Assembly: GCA_035513275.1 (NCBI GenBank)
Contig: DATKCJ010000215.1
Coordinates: forward strand, 1 to 14,161
DNA from: DATKCJ01 sp035513275
Lineage (GTDB): Bacteria > Verrucomicrobiota > Verrucomicrobiia > Opitutales > Opitutaceae
Length of the DNA stretch: 14,161 nucleotides
Direction of reading: 5' to 3'
Position numbers and translations under genes: made by a program. The notes under the pieces were generated by a model, which did not search any database, had not been told where the DNA came from, and was given only the letters and a program-made list of their open reading frames with translations. The stretch's first letter is position 1. Every line of letters starts with the position of its first letter. Of this stretch, positions 13,195 to 14,161 are shown piece by piece.

Positions 13195-13388
13195 TGCCGC
13201 ACCTTGTTTTCGAGTTCGTCGCGACTCACCACACGCGCACCCTTTTCCTCCAGCGAGCGCACGCCCACGTCGATAGCGGTCAGCAGTTCCGGCGACTCCT
13301 CGTCGTTTTCGATCAACCAGTCGCGCACCTTCGCCACCTCCTGCGGCGGCAGGGTCTTGAGCTGATGAATCACATCGGAGGCGGTCAT
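13173..13388 (-). CDS. Small helical antitoxin (module 2)
   Basis: The 71-residue product lies directly upstream of, and overlaps, a ParE/RelE-type toxin gene, which is the main evidence that it is an antitoxin. It reads as a helical N-terminus (MTASDVIHQLKTLPPQEVAKVRDWLIE), an acidic linker and a C-terminal toxin-wrapping helix with GVRSLEEKGARVVSRDELENKVRQWA. The LPPQEVAKVRDWL and DELENKV pieces recall the short addiction-module components of Verrucomicrobiota and Planctomycetota genomes (PF09720-like), but I cannot confirm the family. No ribbon-helix-helix or Phd-type fold is evident, so self-repression is uncertain. A 9-nt-spaced direct repeat stands just upstream of the ATG. Confidence 0.78.
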   Translation of the reverse strand: MTASDVIHQLKTLPPQEVAKVRDWLIENDEESPELLTAIDVGVRSLEEKGARVVSRDELENKVRQWAAGSR

Positions 13389-13394
13389 CTTGCC

Positions 13395-13409
13395 GTCAAC
13401 CTAGTCAAC
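13395..13409 (-). promoter_or_regulatory. Direct repeat upstream of antitoxin 2
   Basis: On the plus strand GTCAAC occurs at 13395-13400 and again at 13404-13409; on the coding strand these are GTTGAC copies with a 9-nt period, ending 6 nt before the antitoxin ATG. They could be operator half-sites for the antitoxin or antitoxin-toxin complex. Two tandem hexamers could also be chance. Confidence 0.25.
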
Positions 13410-13521
13410 ATGGAGTCCGCCGCAAGCTCCGCGTCCCAGCAGCATCCCGGCCCATCGGCGCTATCGATGCAGGATCCTACCCTGCTTCAAGCGCATCAGC
13501 CGGCCCGTCGAACGTTTCGAA

Positions 13522-13557
13522 CATTCCTCCGCGCGTGAGTCCGTGCTGTGGGCTCCA
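13522..13557 (+). repeat. Diverged 36-nt repeat, copy B
   Basis: Copy B starts CATTCCTCCGCGCGTGAG and ends CCGTGCTGTGGGCTCCA. It lies in the 292-nt gap between antitoxin 2 (start 13388) and the last ORF, on the opposite side of the module from copy A and in the same orientation. The gap also has a 5-bp hairpin GCAGG/CCTGC (13469-13485). I see no gene in it. Upstream, TCGAACGTTTCGAA is itself a near-palindrome. Confidence 0.45.
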
Positions 13558-13642
13558 CGCGGCCGGTGGTGTCACGTTGCTGAAGGTCGCCCGTTCGGAA
13601 AGGATTGGCTGCAATCCTCTCCAAAAACGGTCAGCAGTCGCC

Positions 13643-13678
13643 GAATCCGCTGCCCGGGCGTTTGTGCTGCGCGCTCCA
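13643..13678 (+). repeat. Diverged 36-nt repeat, copy C
   Basis: Copy C begins GAATCCGCTGCCCGGGCG and ends GTGCTGCGCGCTCCA, 121 nt to the right of copy B in the same orientation. It ends two bases before the stop codon of the last minus-strand ORF. It is the closer match to copy A (28 of 36), and it shares with it an upstream GAAGGTCGC block. Confidence 0.5.
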
Positions 13679-13680
13679 GG

Positions 13681-14136
13681 TCAATTCGCCTTTTGTGGAG
13701 ACCCAGCTTCTGCCACCGCGCCACTGTATCTCCAACACGCCTTGATGCGATCAAGGTAACTCGAGTCGTAATTTGGTGGCGAAGCGTGCCCATGCGTCTT
13801 CTTCAGAGCCTCGACGACTCCTTCGGGCGAAAATGTCTCTAATGTCGGACGAAACGACCATCGGTATGAACCTCGTCCACCACTGTGCCGATGCCAGAAT
13901 TTGAGACGCGCCATGCGGTCTCCCCACAGGTCCAGTGACACGATCGCTCGATCATAGAGTTCGCACTCAATGGAGAGCCGCTCGGCTGAGACTCCTGAAA
14001 CGGTATCGACTGCGCGTGTGCATGAAAGCCTCTTTAAGCCGGAGCAAAAGCCCTTCGACTTCCTACCGAGTGCGATCGTGATGTCCTGAAGAAACGGATC
14101 TTTGCAGACCGGAATCTGGCGGGAACTTGTTCTCAT
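13681..14136 (-). CDS. Hypothetical protein, 151 residues
   Basis: I do not recognise this protein. The frame runs from an ATG at 14136 to a TGA at 13681. The middle, ERLSIECELYDRAIVSLDLW followed by GDRMARLKFWHRH and SYRWSFRPTLETFSPEGVVEALKKT, alternates hydrophobic and charged residues like a small beta-sheet domain and looks like genuine protein. The N-terminal 40 residues and the last 25 look less structured. No signal peptide or membrane segment is visible. Base composition here is less GC-rich than in the ribosomal genes, consistent with accessory or recently gained DNA. The stop lies two bases from repeat copy C, so the C-terminus could have been set by the repeat. It could be a stand-alone gene or a remnant of a longer one. 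Confidence 0.5.
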   Translation of the reverse strand: MRTSSRQIPVCKDPFLQDITIALGRKSKGFCSGLKRLSCTRAVDTVSGVSAERLSIECELYDRAIVSLDLWGDRMARLKFWHRHSGGRGSYRWSFRPTLETFSPEGVVEALKKTHGHASPPNYDSSYLDRIKACWRYSGAVAEAGSPQKAN

Positions 14137-14161
14137 GCGCTACACCGGAGTTCAGAGAAGG

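Noticed and set aside
12445..13365. 306-codon plus-strand ORF across toxin-antitoxin module 2
   Set aside because: Its sequence is Ser/Arg-rich, it overlaps three better-supported genes, and its apparent length reflects high GC content.
12767..13690. Integron cassette or attC sites around toxin-antitoxin module 2
   Set aside because: The repeats lack the GTTRRRY/RYYYAAC core sites and long imperfect palindrome of attC, and no integron integrase is present in the window.

Overview
The window is a GC-rich bacterial chromosome segment. At its left end, on the minus strand, it carries the ribosomal str/S10 junction in the order rpsL, rpsG, fusA, rpsJ, rplC, with no tuf gene between fusA and rpsJ. 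That order, the high GC content and the general look of the proteins suggest a member of the PVC group, most likely Verrucomicrobiota close to Opitutaceae. This placement is an inference from gene order and protein style, not from a search.

Layout, left to right. Positions 1-3762 hold the ribosomal operon, transcribed leftwards, with L3 cut by the window edge. Positions 3763-4505 are a long non-coding gap with a strong GC hairpin and a doubtful 37-codon ORF. At 4506-5219 (+) is a TauE/SafE-type membrane exporter. It converges on a two-gene minus-strand group: an NAD+-dependent DNA ligase (6428-8335) followed by an unassigned polytopic membrane protein (5262-6344). A Phd/YefM-type antitoxin and RelE/ParE-type toxin pair (8447-8996) lies just upstream of the ligase. 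Next is a large SWIM-SNF2 helicase-like ATPase (9212-11971, minus), divergent from a conserved protein of unknown function (12065-12673, plus). The right end has a second toxin-antitoxin pair (12895-13388, minus) with diverged copies of a 36-nt repeat on both sides, and a last unassigned minus-strand ORF (13681-14136).

The ribosomal block is a tight co-transcribed unit. The rest is accessory in character: two antitoxin-first modules with overlapping reading frames, a stand-alone SNF2 ATPase and several proteins without assigned function. The most unusual single gene is the ligase. It keeps the nucleotidyltransferase, OB, zinc-finger and helix-hairpin-helix parts, but it starts with a signal-peptide-like hydrophobic segment, ends exactly where the BRCT domain should begin, and has Phe where a key NMN-binding His is expected. 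I did not find a convincing new multigene system, CRISPR array, insertion sequence or RNA gene.
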